Assembly: GCA_037440065.1 (NCBI GenBank)
Contig: JBBIUV010000019.1
Location: 153,888-217,887 of the forward strand
DNA length: 64,000 nucleotides
From: UBA1563 sp037440065
GTDB taxonomy: Bacteria; Bacteroidota; Ignavibacteria; Ignavibacteriales; Ignavibacteriaceae
Direction of reading: 5' to 3'
The notes under the pieces were generated by a model. That model saw only the letters and a program-made list of their open reading frames with translations. It was not told where the DNA came from and ran no database searches. Below are positions 18,907 through 28,281 of this stretch, one piece after another. Each line of letters begins with the position of its first letter. Positions within the stretch are counted from its first letter, which is position 1. A program made the position numbers and the translations under genes.

Positions 18907-19743
18907 TTAAAACAAATTATATGTTACTCCAACTTGCAGCGCTTCTTTCGCTTGTGTTTTAGGCGACTGATCTTTTTCATACAACACAAGTACGTTAAAG
19001 TTTACATTCAAATATTTATTGATCTTTGCGGTGATCAAGTGATCCCAGCGGACATCCCAAACTGAAATTCGGTCAAATCTTGAAAAGAGTCTCAGTTTAC
19101 TCGAGTAGAGCAAATTATCATCAATTAAAAATTCAGTTGAAGTAACCGATTCAATACCGGTTTCAAACTTGAACGCTTCCATCGCAGTTGTTTTGGGATC
19201 ATCAGAGTAAGACCGGAATTTGTTTGTAAAAGTTTCCTGAAACGCCAAACCGAGTCGCGTTACAAATTGTTTTGTCTTTCCATATTCAAAACCGATCGCT
19301 TGTGTAATGTAAGCCGGATCGAAAAAGTCCGAAACCTTTGGTTCCAACGGTGATTTATAATCAAACCCGGCTGAAACATTTGTGCGAAAAGTGTTGCTGA
19401 GAAATGGATCGACAGACCATCCAACTTGATACGTTAAAACATTTTCAAGATAAACTTCATTATCGTTGGTGCGGTACGCGGCGTCTCCAAGTTTAGTTCT
19501 TCCGAACGCGAACTTGAAATTGTTTTTTAGCTTGTATTGGCTTCCGTCATAATTGAAATGAATGTTTGAAAAGAAAACCCATGAAAGTGAATTTTCACCT
19601 CCTTTTGCCCAATTGCTAAAAGCAATTTGACTTAAATTAATTCCGGCTACTCCGTCCGGCTTCCATTTTCCGCTGAGCGAATCTCCTTCTGCAAAAAGCG
19701 AAGAGGATAAAAGCATTAAGATCATAAGAAATAATTTTTTCAT
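18907..19743 (-). CDS. DUF3078 outer-membrane protein
   Basis: A 278-residue exported protein. Signal peptide MKKLFLMILMLLSSSLFAEG, then the DUF3078 signature (INLSQIAFSNWAKGGENSLSW, residues about 34-54) and alternating strands of a small beta barrel, ending in an aromatic residue (YNLF) as expected for BAM-assembled proteins. Function of the family is unknown. Monocistronic. Confidence 0.85.
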   Translation of the reverse strand: MKKLFLMILMLLSSSLFAEGDSLSGKWKPDGVAGINLSQIAFSNWAKGGENSLSWVFFSNIHFNYDGSQYKLKNNFKFAFGRTKLGDAAYRTNDNEVYLENVLTYQVGWSVDPFLSNTFRTNVSAGFDYKSPLEPKVSDFFDPAYITQAIGFEYGKTKQFVTRLGLAFQETFTNKFRSYSDDPKTTAMEAFKFETGIESVTSTEFLIDDNLLYSSKLRLFSRFDRISVWDVRWDHLITAKINKYLNVNFNVLVLYEKDQSPKTQAKEALQVGVTYNLF

Positions 19744-19892
19744 AGTTTTCCTTTCGTATTAGAATTAAAAGAGTGATATAAATTTAGCAAAAAGCTGTTT
19801 GATTTTTATTGTAATGGATTGAGAGATCAAACAACCCGCTATCTATTATCGCAAAAGTTTCTTACTTTTGTTCAATTAAAAATGATTAATCT

Positions 19893-20150
19893 ATGAAGAC
19901 CTATACTCCTCTAAACTGCGGTTTGTATGATGAACTTGAAGCGTTGTCAACAACCGGAAAGAAGGTTACAATTCAATTTTTTATTGATGGAATAATTGCA
20001 GAAGAATCGGGAAAAATCGTTGACATTTTTTCTCGAGATAAAGCAGAATTTTTGCAAATGGCAAATGGAGTTGAAATTCGTCTTGATGAACTTTTTTCAG
20101 TGAACGGAAAACCGTTTACAGCGTCATGCCAACAGGAGAAAACAGGATGA
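19893..20150 (+). CDS. Rof-like (Rho-binding antiterminator) protein
   Basis: An 85-residue protein resembling Rof: YTPLNCGLYDELEAL at the N terminus, an Sm-like beta barrel in the middle (KVTIQFFIDG ... GKIVDIFSRDKAEFLQ) and IRLDELFSVNG near the end, as in E. coli Rof, which binds Rho and blocks termination. Identity is moderate, so this is a family-level call. Its 3' end overlaps the upstream part of the next gene. Confidence 0.6.
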   Translation: MKTYTPLNCGLYDELEALSTTGKKVTIQFFIDGIIAEESGKIVDIFSRDKAEFLQMANGVEIRLDELFSVNGKPFTASCQQEKTG

Positions 20151-20602
20151 AATATTGGCTCTTCAAATCAGAACCGGAAGCGTATTCAATTGATGATTTA
20201 CAAAAAGATAAAAAAACATTCTGGGACGGGGTTCGGAATTATCAAGCAAGAAATTTTTTGCGCGATGAAATTAAAAAAGGTGATATGGTTTTGTTCTATC
20301 ACAGTAATTGTGAACCAACAGGAGTCTTTGGCATATGTGAAGTTGTGAAAGATGGTTACCCAGACCACACAGCTTTTGATCCGGCAAGCAACCACTTCGA
20401 TCCGAAAAGTAAACCGGAAAATCCAACATGGTTTATGGTTGACATTAAGTTTGTGAAAAAATTTTCCAAACCGGTTACACTTGAAGAAATTAAAGCAAAT
20501 TCAAAATTGCAAAACATGAAACTTCTACAGCGAGGAAACCGTTTAAGTATTCAACCGGTTACCAAAGAAGAATTTAATGCCATTACGGCAAGAGAAAGTT
20601 AA
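20147..20602 (+). CDS. EVE domain protein
   Basis: A 151-residue EVE/PUA-like protein. It opens MKYWLFKSEPEAYSIDDL and continues FWDGVRNYQARNFL, GDMVLFYHSN and DPKSKPENPTWFMVDI, all standard EVE-family blocks that form a pocket for modified bases or RNA. An upstream in-frame ATG (20126) exists, but starting at 20147 gives the canonical N terminus and overlaps the Rof-like stop by 4 nt. Biological substrate unknown. Confidence 0.9.
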   Translation: MKYWLFKSEPEAYSIDDLQKDKKTFWDGVRNYQARNFLRDEIKKGDMVLFYHSNCEPTGVFGICEVVKDGYPDHTAFDPASNHFDPKSKPENPTWFMVDIKFVKKFSKPVTLEEIKANSKLQNMKLLQRGNRLSIQPVTKEEFNAITARES

Positions 20603-20616
20603 AAGTAAGTTTATAA

Positions 20617-22491
20617 ATGGATAAATCATTATCAGAAGTACATTCATCAGTAAAGACTGATAAAGGGAGTTATTTAAAACGACTCTTCGCTTTTTCCGGT
20701 CCGGCATTCCTTGTCTCTGTTGGTTATATGGATCCCGGAAACTGGGCGACTGATATTGCTGGCGGTGCGCAGTTCGGTTACAAATTAATCTGGGTAATTC
20801 TGCTGGCAAACTTAATGGCAATTCTTTTTCAAACGCTTGCGGCACGCCTAGGAATTGTTTACGGCAGAGACTTAGCGCAAGCATGCCGAAGCAGTTATCC
20901 AAAATCTATTAATTATATTTTATGGATATTTACTGAACTGGCAATTGCCGCAACAGACTTAGCCGAAGTGCTTGGTTCTGCAATCGGTTTGTACTTATTG
21001 TTCGGCATCCCGCTTATTTGGGGTGTTGTAATTACCACCCTTGATGTTTTACTTCTGCTGGTGTTGATCAACTACGGAATTAGAAAAATGGAAGCGGTGA
21101 TCGTTTCTCTCGTTGTAATGATCGGTATTTGTTTTCTTCTCGAATTGGTTTTAGCAAAACCCGATCTTGCAGCTGTTGCAACGGGATTCATGCCCACAGC
21201 AATGTCAAGTGGAGCCTTATTTATTGCGCTTGGAATCATTGGTGCAACGGTAATGCCCCACAATATTTATCTCCACTCTGCTTTAGTGCAATCTCGTGAT
21301 GTAGAAAAAAGTTCAAAAGGAAAAAAAGAAGCAAATAAATTTAATTTGATTGATTCCGTTGTGGCTCTGAATGCAGCGTTTTTTGTTAACGCAGCAATTT
21401 TGGTTTTGGCTGCTTCGGTTTTTTTCGCAAGCGGTCACACAGACGTTGCTTCTATCATGGATGCCCATTCTCTTCTTGGTAAACTGCTGGGAAACTCTTT
21501 CGCTCCGTTTGCCTTTGGTCTAGCGCTCCTAGCTGCTGGTCAATCTTCAACAATCACCGGAACGTTTGCCGGACAAATTATTATGGAAGGATTTGTCGGT
21601 TTAAAAGTTCGTCCCTGGGTGAGAAGATTAATTACCCGTTTAATTGCCATCATTCCGGCGCTTATTGTTATCAATCTTGCTGGTGATCGCTCGGTTGATA
21701 TGCTACTTATTTTATCGCAAGTTATATTATCGCTTCAACTTCCCTTTGCGTTAATTCCCCTTCTTCATTTTACTTCGAGTAAAGAGAAAATGGGAGAATT
21801 TGCTTCCGGCACTAAAGTGAGGTTGCTTGCATGGACATCAGCTATTCTTATTGTTGCGTTAAATATTAAATTAGTTTCGGATGTAGTACTCGAACACATT
21901 TCTGATCCGGGAGCGGTGGGTTTATTAATTAAGTTTTTAGGAATTCCCTTTTTTCTTTTCGTCGTTGGAATGCTTCTCTGGGTAACCTTTGAACCGATTT
22001 TAACCAAAGAAAAAATTCAAGAAGTTATAAACGCTACAACAGCTCAGTTTACTTCGTTGGAAAGTGGGACGTTAATTCAGCGTGTTGGGATTGCCCTTGA
22101 AGGAAAATATCGTTACGATTCGCAGATTATTCAAAAGGCTCTTCCCTTTTTACAAGCAGAAAAAAATACGATCTTTCTTATGCACTGCGTTGAATCTCCT
22201 ACGGGAAGATTTCTCGGCGAAGCTGTTGATGATCAGGATGCTTTGCGAATGAGAATTTATCTTGAAAAATTTTCACACTTCTTGCAGAAAAAGAATTTTA
22301 AAACTGAATTATGTATAAGCGGTGGTGAACCGGAAGATGCAATTGCCAAACTTGTTGAAAAAGATGAGATCGAAATGATTATTCTTGGGAGTCATGGGCA
22401 CAAATTGATTGACGACATGATTCATGGTTCAACGGTGGATGAACTGCGGCATAAAGTGCGTGTGCCGATTCTTGCAATCCCGGTTAATTAA
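20617..22491 (+). CDS. Nramp-type divalent-metal transporter fused to a C-terminal UspA domain
   Basis: A 624-residue protein. Residues about 25-465 are an MntH/Nramp transporter, with the metal-site motif MDPGNWATD in helix 1, MPHNIYLHSAL in helix 6 and about eleven membrane helices. Residues about 488-624 are a universal-stress-protein domain with the nucleotide-binding signature GSHGHKLIDDMIHGSTVDEL and a terminal VPILAIPV strand. Nramp proteins transport Mn2+ or Fe2+ with protons. The fused domain probably senses ATP or a nucleotide and adjusts transport, which is inference. Confidence 0.9.
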   Translation: MDKSLSEVHSSVKTDKGSYLKRLFAFSGPAFLVSVGYMDPGNWATDIAGGAQFGYKLIWVILLANLMAILFQTLAARLGIVYGRDLAQACRSSYPKSINYILWIFTELAIAATDLAEVLGSAIGLYLLFGIPLIWGVVITTLDVLLLLVLINYGIRKMEAVIVSLVVMIGICFLLELVLAKPDLAAVATGFMPTAMSSGALFIALGIIGATVMPHNIYLHSALVQSRDVEKSSKGKKEANKFNLIDSVVALNAAFFVNAAILVLAASVFFASGHTDVASIMDAHSLLGKLLGNSFAPFAFGLALLAAGQSSTITGTFAGQIIMEGFVGLKVRPWVRRLITRLIAIIPALIVINLAGDRSVDMLLILSQVILSLQLPFALIPLLHFTSSKEKMGEFASGTKVRLLAWTSAILIVALNIKLVSDVVLEHISDPGAVGLLIKFLGIPFFLFVVGMLLWVTFEPILTKEKIQEVINATTAQFTSLESGTLIQRVGIALEGKYRYDSQIIQKALPFLQAEKNTIFLMHCVESPTGRFLGEAVDDQDALRMRIYLEKFSHFLQKKNFKTELCISGGEPEDAIAKLVEKDEIEMIILGSHGHKLIDDMIHGSTVDELRHKVRVPILAIPVN

Positions 22492-22556
22492 CTTTTGTTA
22501 TTGTCTTTAAGCAACCAGAGTTTTAAGTTTGAGCAGTAAATATTAATGGAGAATGA

Positions 22557-23099
22557 ATGTTACAAGTTATCGATGTTGAATTAACGCCAAATCCGCATGC
22601 GTTAAAATTTCTTTTAAATGAACGTTTGTTAAAGTTTGAAACCCGTCATTATCATAGTAAAGAAGAAGCCGTAAATGATCCGCTGGCAAAGGGAGTTTTT
22701 GAACTGCCGGGAGTTCTTTCGGTTTTTTATATGGATAAGTTTATCACCGTTGAAAAATCACGTGAAACACAATGGGGACAAATCCAGCGCCCGTTGGTTT
22801 CCTTCTTAAAAGATTTTGATTCGAAGTTAATTCCATCCGAGAAAGAACCGGAAGGCTTGGACGAAAACGCAAGTGAATTATTACAAAAGATAAATGCAGT
22901 GCTGAATCAAAAAGTTCGTCCTGCATTAGCGAACGACGGCGGCGGTTTGGAAGTTTTAGGCTTGAACGGTGTAACGCTTAGCGTCCGCTACCAGGGTGCG
23001 TGCGGCAGTTGCCCAAGTGCTATATCGGGAACGTTGCGTGCTATTGAAAATCTTTTAAGAAAAGAAGTTAATCCGGTGATTGAAGTTATTCCGGCATAG
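22557..23099 (+). CDS. Nfu-type iron-sulfur scaffold protein
   Basis: A 180-residue protein with an N-terminal Nfu_N domain (residues 1-90, TPNPHALKFLLNERLL) and a C-terminal NifU-like domain. The latter has the VRPALANDGGGLEVL segment and the cluster-binding CGSC motif in GACGSCPSA. The two cysteines bind a labile 4Fe-4S cluster for transfer to apoproteins. Two-domain layout and length match bacterial Nfu. Confidence 0.93.
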   Translation: MLQVIDVELTPNPHALKFLLNERLLKFETRHYHSKEEAVNDPLAKGVFELPGVLSVFYMDKFITVEKSRETQWGQIQRPLVSFLKDFDSKLIPSEKEPEGLDENASELLQKINAVLNQKVRPALANDGGGLEVLGLNGVTLSVRYQGACGSCPSAISGTLRAIENLLRKEVNPVIEVIPA

Positions 23100-23157
23100 G
23101 TTCAGAGTGTGTTGTTCAGGGATATACCATTTTCAATGAAACAACAGGAAAACAAAG

Positions 23158-23670
23158 ATGCAGTTAGACCAGAAAATTTTTTATACATCACTAAAAATTG
23201 GCGGGAATTCAATAATAATTTATTCTTCGTCTACTGGCATTTGTAGAATTGATTTAAACTCAAAAACCGGCAGTAAACTATTCCCAAAGAAAAGCAAACT
23301 GCCTCTGACAGATAAAATCTTTTTCGGCTTACCTGAACAATTAAAAAAATACTTTGATGCAGATTTGAAAACATTTAAAGTTCCTTTAGATATTTCTGGG
23401 ACGACCTTTCAACTTCAAGTATGGAATGAATTAATGAACATTCCTTTCGGTGAAGTTGTTACGTACAAAGATATTGCTGTAAGAATAAAGAATGAAAAAA
23501 GTTTTCGTGCAGTCGGAAATGCAGTTGGGGCGAATCCGGTTCCAATAGTTATTCCTTGTCACAGGGTTGTTAAAACATCGGGGAAATTAGGCGGTTTTTC
23601 CGGCGGCGGACCTAAAGTAAAAGAAAAGCTGCTGGAACTTGAAGGGTGTGTAAGCCTGGAATTGTTTTAA
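23158..23670 (+). CDS. ogt: Methylated-DNA--protein-cysteine methyltransferase
   Basis: A 170-residue O6-alkylguanine repair protein. The acceptor motif IPCHRVV has the suicide Cys at 134. Upstream are the helix-turn-helix FGEVVTYKDIA and the Arg finger segment RAVGNAVGANP. Downstream is GGFSGGGPKVKEKLLELEG. It transfers the alkyl group from DNA to itself. The short N-terminal domain is divergent, as in Ogt-type enzymes. Confidence 0.93.
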   Translation: MQLDQKIFYTSLKIGGNSIIIYSSSTGICRIDLNSKTGSKLFPKKSKLPLTDKIFFGLPEQLKKYFDADLKTFKVPLDISGTTFQLQVWNELMNIPFGEVVTYKDIAVRIKNEKSFRAVGNAVGANPVPIVIPCHRVVKTSGKLGGFSGGGPKVKEKLLELEGCVSLELF

Positions 23671-23700
23671 TATAGAGACGAAGCATGCCTCGTCTCTATA
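23671..23700. repeat. 30-bp palindrome (also a likely terminator)
   Basis: The arms TATAGAGACGA and TCGTCTCTATA flank a GCATGC core with one mismatched pair. It follows directly on the ogt stop codon, and a T-run lies close behind. A related palindrome with compensating arm changes occurs inside the prophage at 51532-51559. Confidence 0.75.
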
Positions 23701-23722
23701 AGATAATTTTTTACACAGATAA

Positions 23723-25090
23723 TTACACTAACGGATGAGCATTCAACTCATTTAAACCGCTGTGTAATTCATCGTACGATAATTCGTGATCAACCAACTT
23801 TCCGTTGAAATAATCTTCGTAAGCCGACATGTCAAAATGTCCGTGACCACAGAGATTAAACAGAATTGTTTTTTCCGTTCCTTCTTCTTTTGCTTTTAAG
23901 GCTTCGCGAACAACAGCGGCAATTCCGTGAGTTGCTTCAGGCGCTGGAATAATTCCTTCCGCATTTGCAAATTTTACTCCTGCATCAAAACACGATAATT
24001 GATGAACAGCCTGTGCTTCAATTACTTTATCTTTTAGAAGCTGACTAACAATTGCCCCGGCACCGTGATAGCGTAACCCACCAGCATGAATTGGATCAGG
24101 AACAAATGTATGTCCGAGTGTGTACATCGGAAGCAACGGGGTTAAACCAACGGTGTCGCCAAAATCATAACGGAATTCCCCTTTGGTTAATTTAGGACAA
24201 GAAGCTGGTTCAACAGCAATACAACGAACTTTTTTTCCCTCTTGTAAATTGTAACGTAAAAACGGAAACGCAATTCCAGCAAAGTTAGATCCGCCGCCAA
24301 ATGGTGCGATAACAATATCGGGAAAGTCTCCAGCCATCTCCATTTGCTTTGCGGCTTCTAAACCGATCACAGTTTGATGCATTAAAACATGGTTCAAAAC
24401 GCTGCCGAGTGCATATTTTGATTCTGGATCTGTTGCAGCGCGTTCGACTGCTTCTGAAATTGCGATACCCAAACTTCCGGGAGAGTTTGGATCTTCGGCT
24501 AAAATCTTTCTTCCTGATTCAGTTAAGTTTGTCGGCGAAGCAAAAACTTTTGCGCCCCAGGTATTCATCATCAGTTTGCGATATGGTTTTTGTTCGTAAC
24601 TGATTTTTACCATGTAAACTTCTAATTCAATTCCGAACATTTGACATGCGAAACTCAGTGCGCTTCCCCATTGACCGGCGCCGGTTTCAGTCGTAATTTT
24701 TTTTACTCCTTCCATTTTGTTATAGTACGCTTGCGGAATAGCGGTGTTTGGTTTGTGCGAACCAGCCGGACTAACACCTTCGTATTTGTAATAGATTTTT
24801 GCCGGAGTATCAAGCAGCTTTTCAAAATTATAAGCGCGGTACAACGGAGTTGGGCGCCAGATTTTATAAGCCTCACGCACGGCTTCAGGAATTTCGATCC
24901 ATCGTTCTTGAGAAACTTCCTGTTTAATTAATTCCATTGGAAAAAGAGGAGCTAAATCCGCAGGACCAAGCGGCTGTTTGGTTCCCGGATGAAGCGGCGG
25001 TAAAGTTGGATTCGGCATATCGGCCTGAATGTTATACCAGTTCTCAGGGATTTGAGCTTCGGGAAGAAGAAATTTTTTGATCTGTTTCAT
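23723..25090 (-). CDS. trpB2: TrpB2-type tryptophan synthase beta chain-like protein
   Basis: A 455-residue PLP enzyme. The PLP lysine is K113 in AGSHKPNTA. ETGAGQWGSAL and the cofactor phosphate loop FGGGSNFAG follow, and the C-terminal half has FNLCGHGHFD. Length and the N-terminal extension indicate TrpB2 rather than the TrpA-coupled TrpB1. No trpA is next to it. TrpB2 enzymes condense indole (or phosphoserine-derived aminoacrylate) with serine; the in vivo role here may be indole salvage. Confidence 0.92.
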   Translation of the reverse strand: MKQIKKFLLPEAQIPENWYNIQADMPNPTLPPLHPGTKQPLGPADLAPLFPMELIKQEVSQERWIEIPEAVREAYKIWRPTPLYRAYNFEKLLDTPAKIYYKYEGVSPAGSHKPNTAIPQAYYNKMEGVKKITTETGAGQWGSALSFACQMFGIELEVYMVKISYEQKPYRKLMMNTWGAKVFASPTNLTESGRKILAEDPNSPGSLGIAISEAVERAATDPESKYALGSVLNHVLMHQTVIGLEAAKQMEMAGDFPDIVIAPFGGGSNFAGIAFPFLRYNLQEGKKVRCIAVEPASCPKLTKGEFRYDFGDTVGLTPLLPMYTLGHTFVPDPIHAGGLRYHGAGAIVSQLLKDKVIEAQAVHQLSCFDAGVKFANAEGIIPAPEATHGIAAVVREALKAKEEGTEKTILFNLCGHGHFDMSAYEDYFNGKLVDHELSYDELHSGLNELNAHPLV

Positions 25091-25331
25091 TGTGAAGTTT
25101 CCTTATGTTATTAAAAATTTTTGTTCATAGAAATAGTTAAAGCGCATTCATAAAATGAATGGAAAATCGGTACATAATAAAGTGAAAAAATGGATGAGAA
25201 TATGTTAGGCGCGGGGGCGCCAAATGAAAGAGGAAGAAAGAGAGATATTTTTAAGTCGTATTTTCATGTAGTTAATATAGTGAATGAACCTTTCGACGCA
25301 AAAGGAAAAAATTGAATTAGAGAATATTCTT

Positions 25332-26498
25332 TCAACTTTTTAACGATTTCTTTCCAACCAAAGTGAAAATTGATAAAAAAAGTGCGATAAATCCTGAAAA
25401 ATAAAATGGTGCATTGAAACTAATAACATCCCACAAAATTCCCGCAAAGAAAGAACCGAACATAATTGCAAAACTTGAAAGCATAGTTAATAAACCGATT
25501 GCGGTTCCACGCATTTCATCCGGTACCAGATCAGAAACCCATGCTTTTGTAATCCCTTCTGTTGCTGCCGCATAAATTCCATATAAAGCAAAGAGAACAA
25601 TCGCATAGATAAAACTATGTGCAATTGCAAATCCAAGGTAAACAATCGAAAAAATAAAAAGTCCGGAAGCAAAAATTGCTTGCTTCCCTATTTTGTCGGA
25701 AAGCTTTCCAAGTGGATAGGAACTTACGGCATAGACAAGATTGTAGAAGATGTAACAAAGAATGGCCAATGTTTCTGAGCCGGTAATTACTTTTGATTTT
25801 AAAATCAGAAAAACATCGCTGCTGTTTGCAAAAGAAAATAATATAAGCAAGCCTAAAAGCAGTTTATATTCTTTTGGGGCTGTTTTTAAAAAAGACCGGA
25901 AACCAATTTTCTTTTTCTCCTCTTTTGAAAGGAAATTATCTTTTACAAAAAAAGTTAGCGAGACGGCAATCAATGATGGAACAAATGCGATGAGAAAAAT
26001 CAACGTGTAATTTTTAGGGAAAAAAGCAAGAAACAAAAGTGCCAAAGCTGGCCCAATTGCTGCTCCAAGTGTGTCCATTCCACGATGAAAGCCAAAGATA
26101 GAGCCGCTGTTTCCGTTCGCGTAACTTGCGAGTAATGCATCACGCGGAGCGGTACGTAATCCTTTGCCAAGTCGGTCGGAAATTCTTGCGGTTATGATTG
26201 CAGCAAGCGATGGGAAAATTCCCGGAAGCGGTTTAGAAAGTGCTGAAAGTCCGTAACCGAAAGAAATAAAAACTGCACGCTTCTTTATTTTATCTGAAAG
26301 AACTCCAAAATACCCTTTAAAGAAACCGCTTATAACTTCGGCAACCCCTTCAAGCAGGCCAATAACCGCCATAGAAGCGCCTAAAACGGTAGACATAAAA
26401 ATAGGTGTAACTGGATAAAGCATCTCGCTTGCTATATCCGTGAACAAACTAACGAGACTTAAAATGATAACTTGCTTTGGAAGATTTCTTCTTTTCAT
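25332..26498 (-). CDS. Major facilitator superfamily transporter
   Basis: A 388-residue integral membrane protein with about twelve hydrophobic helices and the MFS motif between helices 2 and 3 (GVLSDKIKKRAVF), repeated in the second half as GKLSDKIGKQAIF. The FADLSDRLGKGLRTAPRDAL-like segment (SDRLGKGLRTAPRDALLA) is typical of a subfamily of unknown substrate. It is monocistronic. The 240 nt between it and trpB2 hold no gene or recognised signal. Confidence 0.88.
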   Translation of the reverse strand: MKRRNLPKQVIILSLVSLFTDIASEMLYPVTPIFMSTVLGASMAVIGLLEGVAEVISGFFKGYFGVLSDKIKKRAVFISFGYGLSALSKPLPGIFPSLAAIITARISDRLGKGLRTAPRDALLASYANGNSGSIFGFHRGMDTLGAAIGPALALLFLAFFPKNYTLIFLIAFVPSLIAVSLTFFVKDNFLSKEEKKKIGFRSFLKTAPKEYKLLLGLLILFSFANSSDVFLILKSKVITGSETLAILCYIFYNLVYAVSSYPLGKLSDKIGKQAIFASGLFIFSIVYLGFAIAHSFIYAIVLFALYGIYAAATEGITKAWVSDLVPDEMRGTAIGLLTMLSSFAIMFGSFFAGILWDVISFNAPFYFSGFIALFLSIFTLVGKKSLKS

Positions 26499-26568
26499 AA
26501 AATACTTTTTTTATCGATTTGAAAATACTCAATCTTAAAAATATTTGTGGTGAATTCGTGATCTATTT

Positions 26569-26597
26569 TTGACGGAGTTCCTCATCTTTGTTAAGTT
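26569..26597 (+). promoter_or_regulatory. Candidate tpiA promoter
   Basis: TTGACG (26569-26574), 17-nt spacer, TAAGTT (26592-26597), about 43 nt before the tpiA start codon. A reasonable but not perfect match to a sigma-70 promoter. Confidence 0.4.
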
Positions 26598-26639
26598 TGT
26601 AATGGAAATATTTAACACAAAACCTCATGGAGAAATTAA

Positions 26640-27395
26640 ATGCGTAAAAAAGTAATTGCCGGAAACTGGAAGATGAATTTGAATTTGCAAGAATCAATCT
26701 CATTGATTTCTGGAATAAAAAACGGATTAGGAAATTTATCAAGTAACGTCGAAGTTATCGTTTGCCCGCCATATACTTCGTTGGAAACCGCTTCAACATT
26801 GGTTAAAAACTCATCGGTGAAACTCGGCGCACAAAATATGTACTTTGAAGAAAGCGGCGCTTACACCGGTGAAATTTCTGCATCAATGTTAAAAAGTGTC
26901 GGCTGTGAATATGTTATTCTCGGACACTCCGAAAGAAGAACAATATTCGGCGAGACCGACTCGACAATTAATAAAAAAATCCACAAAGCATTGGCGAGCG
27001 GATTACTTCCAATCTTTTGCATTGGTGAAACTTTAGAAGAACGCGAAAAAGGAATTACTTTTGATGTGGTTAAGCGCCAAGTTGTTGAAGGATTAAAAAA
27101 CGTTGATTCCGAAAACATGAAAAAAATCATCATTGCTTACGAACCTGTCTGGGCAATTGGAACCGGACAAGTTGCTTCGAAGGAACAAGCTGAAGAAGTT
27201 CATGCTTTCATTAGAAAAGAATTAACCTCATTATATTCAAGCGAAATCGCTGATGAAATTATCATCCAATACGGCGGAAGCGTAAAACCGGATAATGCGG
27301 TTGAACTTCTTTCTCAACCAAACATTGACGGCGCACTTGTTGGAGGCGCATGTTTGAAGGCTGATTCGTTCCTCGGAATTATTACTGCTTGTTAA
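26640..27395 (+). CDS. tpiA: Triosephosphate isomerase
   Basis: A 251-residue glycolytic isomerase interconverting dihydroxyacetone phosphate and glyceraldehyde 3-phosphate. It has GNWKMN with the catalytic Lys, the GHSERR motif with the catalytic His, YEPVWAIGTG with the catalytic Glu, and the phosphate-binding YGGSV and GALVGGA loops. Complete and of standard length. Confidence 0.98.
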   Translation: MRKKVIAGNWKMNLNLQESISLISGIKNGLGNLSSNVEVIVCPPYTSLETASTLVKNSSVKLGAQNMYFEESGAYTGEISASMLKSVGCEYVILGHSERRTIFGETDSTINKKIHKALASGLLPIFCIGETLEEREKGITFDVVKRQVVEGLKNVDSENMKKIIIAYEPVWAIGTGQVASKEQAEEVHAFIRKELTSLYSSEIADEIIIQYGGSVKPDNAVELLSQPNIDGALVGGACLKADSFLGIITAC

Positions 27396-27421
27396 TCATT
27401 TAAGAATAAAGGGGACTTAGT

Positions 27422-28195
27422 ATGGTGCGTATTTTATCTAGAATGTTATTGTTCTTTATAATTGTTTTAACTAGCTGCAAGGATAATTCTACTAAGTCAC
27501 CTGACCTTGCCACGTATACCAATAAATCGTACGGCGGATTAAAGTTAAGCGGTGAAAAAGTTCTTGTTGTTCGCAATGCAAACGGGTTAGTCAATATTCA
27601 AGGAGCCGCTTCAACCGATACGTTGACCTGGTATTTATTTAAATCGGTACAAGCCGAAACACAAGTTAAGGGAGATGAAAAATTTTCTTATCTAAAACTT
27701 TCTACTCAAAATGTTGGCGATACACTTTTTGTTGATATTTACAGCACTGTGAACGAAAGTAATCTTAATTGCGGCGTAACCTTAACCATTCCCTCAGGAT
27801 TAATCTGCAAAATTGAAAAGGCCGTTGGAAACATAAACGTCTCTGATTTAGATTCTGTGTTGACGATTGAAAACGCTCCCATAGTTGATCTCAAACGACA
27901 TGGCGGTTCTTGTCAAATTTCAGGTGGAGCTGGGAACAAATCGCTTGAACTAGCTTTGCACGAAAATGGCTTCTGTCGTGTGAAAATAAATAGCGGAAAT
28001 ATACTATTGAAAATTCCTACAGATGTCTCTACATCAGTTTATGCGAAAAGTTTAAACGGTGTTGTTTCGCAAAAGGGGCTCGCTCTTACGGTTGATGCAC
28101 AATCATCAGGATTTCTTTCCGGAAAGTTGGGTTCCGGCAATGGAGAAATTCGGCTGGAAACAAATCAAGGGAACATTCAGATAGAAAATTTGTAA
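27422..28195 (+). CDS. Lipoprotein with DUF4097-like beta-helix
   Basis: A 257-residue protein with a lipoprotein signal peptide; the lipobox is VLTSC with Cys at about residue 19. The remainder is a regular series of short beta strands (GLVNIQGAASTDTLTW, LNGVVSQKGLALTVDAQ, GNGEIRLETNQGNIQIENL), the repetitive pattern of DUF4097/GIN-type putative adhesins. It lies 26 nt after tpiA. Function unknown; envelope-anchored by inference. Confidence 0.7.
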   Translation: MVRILSRMLLFFIIVLTSCKDNSTKSPDLATYTNKSYGGLKLSGEKVLVVRNANGLVNIQGAASTDTLTWYLFKSVQAETQVKGDEKFSYLKLSTQNVGDTLFVDIYSTVNESNLNCGVTLTIPSGLICKIEKAVGNINVSDLDSVLTIENAPIVDLKRHGGSCQISGGAGNKSLELALHENGFCRVKINSGNILLKIPTDVSTSVYAKSLNGVVSQKGLALTVDAQSSGFLSGKLGSGNGEIRLETNQGNIQIENL

Positions 28196-28200
28196 AAAGT

Positions 28201-28234
28201 AAATCTCACGTCTTGAAGATGTGAGATTTTTGTT
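28201..28234. terminator. Rho-independent terminator after the lipoprotein gene
   Basis: The stem AAATCTCAC (28201-28209) pairs exactly with GTGAGATTT (28221-28229), followed by a T-run. Confidence 0.85.
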
Positions 28235-28281
28235 TTATTTTTAATCGGACAAAATAATCTGTTTATAAAACCGGAGAAAAG

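Noticed and set aside
25091..25331. Gene or regulatory element between trpB2 and the MFS gene
   Set aside because: Only short frames and no recognisable signal; listed as empty.
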